From Pseudomonas simiae (GTDB taxonomy: Bacteria > Pseudomonadota > Gammaproteobacteria > Pseudomonadales > Pseudomonadaceae), in contig NZ_FOKB01000005.1 of the NCBI RefSeq assembly GCF_900111895.1, forward strand, positions 148,271 to 212,270: a stretch of 64,000 bases of DNA, read 5' to 3'. Of this stretch, positions 60,747-64,000 are shown one piece after another. The position numbers and the translations under genes are program-made. The notes beneath the pieces are model-generated. The model did not search any database. It had not been told where the DNA came from and saw nothing but the letters and a program-made list of their open reading frames with translations. Position 1 is the first letter of the stretch. Every line of letters begins with the position of its first letter.

Positions 60747-61578
60747 AAAGTAATCCTTTAGGCTTCAGTAGGGCCCGAATAGTTGTTCAGATTAGGCGAA
60801 AGTGGCAGCATGATTAACTGAGTACTCCCACTCCGCACGGCGTAAAGTAATACATGGCGAGGAATGGATAAGTAGGAAATTTCCTAGCGTTTTCGACAAG
60901 GACAGAGACGTGGCCACAGGCCATCCAGATAATCAGCATCCGAATATACTGATTTAAGGAGCCGTCCTACCGGGTGGAAGGCTCTATGAGCGTCGTAGAG
61001 GGGCAGCCATTTAGCAAGATCTTCTATTAGCCGATGCCGAAACGATCTACTCAGCCGGCCTGCATTTATGTGAAGGTGCTGCCTAGCCTGATACAGTTAT
61101 CCGTGGCCTCAAACTGAAGTCGATAACCGTTGAATATTTGCCAATCAGATCGTGGAAGACCGGTGCAGCGACATGCTCCAAGTCGGGTCAGCAACTGTCA
61201 CAAACGTAAACTTTGGCACCATAACATCAAAGTGAGTGGTAAGGTTTTATAGATCCGTGGCGTAGTTGTCAGTATAAGCAACAAGGTTGTTGATACCCAA
61301 GCCTCAAAAACTTTCGCCACCCCGACAGAGTGCTACGTTTGAAGAACGTATCAACATTCACACCCGCTAAAAAAATTTGTATTTGTCAACGCATTCATCA
61401 AAACTGGTGCTTGAGGATCCATTTCCACAGGATAGCCAGTAGACATCAAACATCAGTTGGCAAGTCGCTCTTCTTCATTTGCTGCTTTTATTAATATCCC
61501 TTCGTGTTTTTTTCTTTCCGCCACCCACATGCACTTTCCTGTTGTTCAGATTTTTTATGTGGCCTAAGTGAACCTTCG
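60747..61578. other. 832-bp gap between pilin 2 and adhesin 2
   Basis: No intact gene. It should hold the pilin 2 promoter; a NarL/BvgA-like palindrome lies at 60873-60886. A plus-strand stretch near 61173 reads MLQVGSATVTNVNFGTITSK before a stop and might be the relic of a surface protein; too short to claim. Confidence 0.5.
60873..60886. promoter_or_regulatory. Palindrome TAGGAAATTTCCTA (NarL/BvgA-like site)
   Basis: A perfect 14-bp palindrome 127 bases upstream of pilin 2. It equals two facing TTTCCTA heptads, the form used by BvgA-type (NarL/FixJ) regulators, and is close to RcsB boxes. Such regulators (RocA, RcsB) control fimbriae in Pseudomonas. Confidence 0.55.
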
Positions 61579-62568
61579 CTATTCGTAGGTAAGGGTAAAC
61601 ATCATCGACGTATTCGCCTGACCTGTACCAATACTATCCCGGATTTTGATATAGGCTGCTTGAAGCGGGATGCTGAAATTGCCTCCCGCGCTGCTAAGGT
61701 TACTAATTTCATAGGAGTGGTTGTACATGATAGCATTGCCGGTTGCGCTCAATAGTTGAAGCCCCACACCTTCTGCGTGACCCATTCCGGAATCGAGGGC
61801 AACCACGCCGTTTACAGAGTCTAACACCTGCGAGGTTGGCTCGATCTGATAGGTAATTCGGTGTAGTCCTGAAGGGCAATTATCGAGGGCAATACTGAAG
61901 GCTTTCGGCTTGGTTCGAGAGCCTATTCCTTGAAACTCACTAGTCTGATGTTCGCCCATTTCGACCTGTACATTAGGAGTGCTGCAACTGGTCTCCCTAA
62001 TTGTGAATACTCCACCAAAACTGAAGCTGAGGAACTGGTAGTCGTTTGATTGTATATAGTGGTAGGAGCCACTTGGCAGTTGAGCGCCCGTGATAGCTCC
62101 CGAAATAGCGCGCGCCTCTATCTTGACCAGTTCGTAGCTTATAGAGTTGAAAGGTGGTATTAAAAAATAAAAATCATAACCAGGTTCATCAAGAGAGCTG
62201 GGAAAAAAATGGCCCGCTATCGCCATACGGAAGCCCACGCCTGGAATGTTGGTGCGGAACGTCGTTGGCCCATAGAACCCCATCGGGCTAGTAGGCTTAA
62301 AAGAATGGGTTACGATCGGTCCGCTGTCACATCTCGCTGATTTTGCATCGGCCGGAGCATACTGGTGATTACCTCTGAAAATTACGGTACCTACTGGAGC
62401 GTTGCGGGGAATTGTAATATCACCGGACAGTGGAATAGTGAGCGTAATAGGTCTAACCCAGCCAGACTCCCACCAGTGGGGGTCATACCTACATGCTGCC
62501 AATGCTGCCTGTTGGATAGAAACTAACACTAGAAGTAGAAAGGCACAGACTAATAAGGTATTTTTCAT
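61579..62568 (-). CDS. Putative two-domain fimbrial tip adhesin (set 2)
   Basis: A 329-aa exported protein, signal MKNTLLVCAFLLLVLVSIQQ. The N-terminal domain (about 25-190) is aromatic-rich (CRYDPHWWESGWVRPITL, GYDFYFLIPPFNSISYELV); the C-terminal pilin domain carries CSTPNVQVEMGE, LDNCPSGLHRITY and ends MMFTLTYE with penultimate Tyr. This is the FimH-like adhesin plan. Unusually it lies upstream of, and 832 bp apart from, the pilin-chaperone-usher genes. Confidence 0.8.
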   Translation of the reverse strand: MKNTLLVCAFLLLVLVSIQQAALAACRYDPHWWESGWVRPITLTIPLSGDITIPRNAPVGTVIFRGNHQYAPADAKSARCDSGPIVTHSFKPTSPMGFYGPTTFRTNIPGVGFRMAIAGHFFPSSLDEPGYDFYFLIPPFNSISYELVKIEARAISGAITGAQLPSGSYHYIQSNDYQFLSFSFGGVFTIRETSCSTPNVQVEMGEHQTSEFQGIGSRTKPKAFSIALDNCPSGLHRITYQIEPTSQVLDSVNGVVALDSGMGHAEGVGLQLLSATGNAIMYNHSYEISNLSSAGGNFSIPLQAAYIKIRDSIGTGQANTSMMFTLTYE

Positions 62569-62789
62569 AGAGGTTGGTTACATATAATTAAGCTTGGAGC
62601 GAGGCGGCGTTTTACTTCGCGCAGCCGTGGCTAGGCATAGGCTAATATTGACCAGTAATCATATATTCTGTAAACGCATCAAGTAATTTAATTACCTAAC
62701 CAATATTTATCATGCACGTTTACAGCCGAACGGCGTGCCATGGTTTGGTCCTTAAAATTTCAATACACCCATATTTTCATCGATTCAGG

Positions 62790-62915
62790 ATGAGGATTTA
62801 TGTAGGATTTTTCCTACTATTCATCTTGAGCGGTTGCGGACTGGGCTATCGTGTTGCGCATCGAGCTTGCTCACCGCCGATCTTGAATGCCTGCCGAATG
62901 AGCTCGGCGCTCTGA
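62790..62915 (+). CDS. Possible tiny lipoprotein
   Basis: A 41-aa frame (MRIYVGFFLLFILSGCGLGY...) with a convincing signal and LSGC lipobox, but a poor ribosome site. A perfect palindrome lies inside its 5' end. It may be a real small lipoprotein or a chance frame in a regulatory region. Confidence 0.28.
   Translation: MRIYVGFFLLFILSGCGLGYRVAHRACSPPILNACRMSSAL
62802..62817. promoter_or_regulatory. Palindrome GTAGGATTTTTCCTAC
   Basis: 6-bp perfect arms GTAGGA/TCCTAC around TTTT, similar to the TAGGAAATTTCCTA site at 60873. It is 234 bases before the adhesin 2 ATG and 339 before the giant adhesin ATG. Confidence 0.45.
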
Positions 62916-62992
62916 CAACCGCCATTTCCCTCTGCCCGATCAATCCCTCCTTTTTTCTAAAAGTCTCCCCAGGTTTGTCGTGATGCCGCTCG

Positions 62993-63022
62993 GAAAATTC
63001 CTACATATTGGTGGGAATTTTC
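62993..63022. promoter_or_regulatory. Inverted repeat GAAAATTCC / GGAATTTTC
   Basis: 9-bp perfect arms separated by 12 bases, 134 bases upstream of the giant-adhesin ATG. The left arm runs on into TTCCTAC, like the other two palindromes. Probable regulator site. Confidence 0.45.
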
Positions 63023-63155
63023 TCTGGAATATATGGTGCTGATGAATGTCCGGACAGGGCATTTTTGACCAAAAATTATTGGTTTGACTGACCGTTCTTC
63101 GAGGTTTTTTGAGGAGCGCTCATTCGAATTTTTTAGATTCGGAGTGATAGCTTTT

Positions 63156-64000
63156 ATGGCGTGGGTTAGCTTGATAGATATTAAATCTGGAAAATTGGTG
63201 GAGCAGGCAACGAGCAGGACCATCGCTGTAGGCAGACCCAGTATCGTAAAAATCTCGTTGAATCCTGAAATGCTCAAGTCGACTTCCCGGGCGGGTAACG
63301 ATTTGGTCATCGTGCTGAAATCCGGTGAGCAGATTGTGATCGAAGGCTTTTTTGTTGTGTCGGCTGACGGGCTGCACAATGAACTGGTCTTGGAAAATGA
63401 AGGGAAAATCTGGCACGCGCTCTACAAGCAAATTCCGGAATCACTGTCTCTTAAAGAGATTTCCAATGTAGATGAGCTGCTAATTGCGGATGGTGATAAC
63501 ACATTCATGTGGCTCATTGGCGCGCTCGGACTTGGCGGGGCAGTAGCCCTGGCTGGTGGGGGGGGCGGGGGCGGGGGCGGGGGCGGACACGGTGCCCTTG
63601 GAGCTACTAAGCCGACTGTGCCTGTAATCAGTTTTGATACCCAGACTAACAAGCTCGTTATCCAGGGTCGACCTGGCGCTGTATTTGAGGTTAAGGGGAA
63701 GGGGGGGCAGGTTCTTGCCTCGGGTAAGCTTGGCAATGACGGGCGCGCAGAAGCTCAACTGTCTGCGACTGCTAGTCACCAAATTATTAAGGCGACCCAG
63801 ACGGCAAATGGTTTGCAGTCTGATCAAACTTTGGCGCTCAGCTTGCCACTGATGAAGCCGACACTGGGGACAGTAGATGCCGCTACCGGTAATGTGCCTA
63901 TCACTGGCAAACCGGGTGCCACTGTGCATTTGCAAGATCAGAGTGGCAAGCCGATTGGCAAGCCAGTCATCTTGAACGATAAAGGCGTAGGTACAGTGAC
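63156..64000 (+). CDS. BapA-like giant surface adhesin (3' part beyond window)
   Basis: The first 281 residues, frame open to the window edge. N-terminal prefix domain MAWVSLIDIKSGKLVEQATS... and LVIVLKSGEQIVIEGFFVVS, as in BapA/large type I-secreted adhesins. A hydrophobic stretch FMWLIGALGLGGAVALAG precedes an 11-Gly run (63559-63591) and a His. Then Ig-like repeats begin (KPTVPVISFDTQTNKLVIQG; KPTLGTVDAATGNVPITGKP). ATG 63156 has GGAG about 11 bases upstream. Such proteins are exported without a Sec signal by a type I system and hold biofilms together. Confidence 0.85.
   Translation, partial: MAWVSLIDIKSGKLVEQATSRTIAVGRPSIVKISLNPEMLKSTSRAGNDLVIVLKSGEQIVIEGFFVVSADGLHNELVLENEGKIWHALYKQIPESLSLKEISNVDELLIADGDNTFMWLIGALGLGGAVALAGGGGGGGGGGGHGALGATKPTVPVISFDTQTNKLVIQGRPGAVFEVKGKGGQVLASGKLGNDGRAEAQLSATASHQIIKATQTANGLQSDQTLALSLPLMKPTLGTVDAATGNVPITGKPGATVHLQDQSGKPIGKPVILNDKGVGTV

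Larger units (their letters stand above)
62569..63155. other. Divergent promoter region between adhesin 2 and the giant adhesin
   Basis: 587 bp, AT-rich. Contains a palindrome at 62802-62817, a 9-bp inverted repeat at 62993-63022 and a possible 41-aa lipoprotein frame (62790-62915). It must hold the promoters of both flanking genes. Confidence 0.55.

Noticed and set aside
1..64000. CRISPR arrays, complete insertion sequences, prophage or integrase genes, rRNA
   Set aside because: None seen on reading the window; only the IS5 remnant and REPIN-like repeats are mobile-type sequences, and no second copy of the tRNA 3' end was noticed by eye.

Overview
The window reads as a chromosomal segment of a Pseudomonas of the P. 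fluorescens group. Evidence for this includes a family I.3 (RTX-type) lipase, an OprD porin, a FAN1 nuclease/helicase pair, a QseBC-like two-component system, REPIN-like repeats, a sigma-28 promoter and high-GC coding bias over the first ~44.8 kb. No plasmid, phage or CRISPR signature was seen.

Region 1 (1-12.3 kb) starts inside the lipase gene, then holds a small lipoprotein, FAN1 translationally coupled to an XPD/DinG-like helicase, an epoxide-hydrolase-like enzyme, a circularly permuted ATP-grasp/alpha-E pair, small acidic proteins and an NhaP-type antiporter. Region 2 (12.5-19.5 kb) is a transport/catabolic unit. It consists of an aminotransferase fused to an ABC ATPase, a binding protein, two permeases, an EamA exporter, a BetI-like TetR regulator and an aspartoacylase-family deacylase. 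The same palindrome (TTGAAC-N4-GTTCA) precedes both the operon and the divergent tetR/deacylase promoters, so this looks like one regulon for an acylated amino compound.

Region 3 (21.5-27.8 kb) is a tightly overlapping seven-gene minus-strand operon: thermostable-hemolysin-family protein, AMP-dependent acyl ligase, heme-oxygenase-like di-iron enzyme, SDR, TPR protein, QseB-like regulator and QseC-like kinase. It is divergent from a cytochrome b561 gene. Between them lie two back-to-back 17-bp sites with OmpR/QseB-like direct repeats. I consider this unit the best candidate for an undescribed, self-regulated fatty-acid-modifying pathway.

Region 4 (28.5-44.6 kb) is ordinary metabolism and regulation: a CUT2 sugar ABC operon with LacI regulator and xylulokinase; Lrp/EamA; RlhA-type U32 protein; RidA; a FabF homologue divergent from an HxlR regulator across a clear palindrome; a soluble two-PAS chemoreceptor with a sigma-28 promoter; OprD; and oxaloacetate decarboxylase.

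Region 5 (44.8-64 kb) is an AT-richer accessory region starting at an unusual tRNA (anticodon CTT). It carries a 772-residue orphan protein, a nine-gene chaperone-usher fimbrial operon, an IS5-family remnant next to a LysR pseudogene, a second chaperone-usher set, and the N-terminus of a BapA-like giant adhesin running off the right edge. NarL/BvgA-like palindromes lie upstream of the second pilin and near the adhesin genes. All functions are inferred from motifs and family knowledge; no database search was run.
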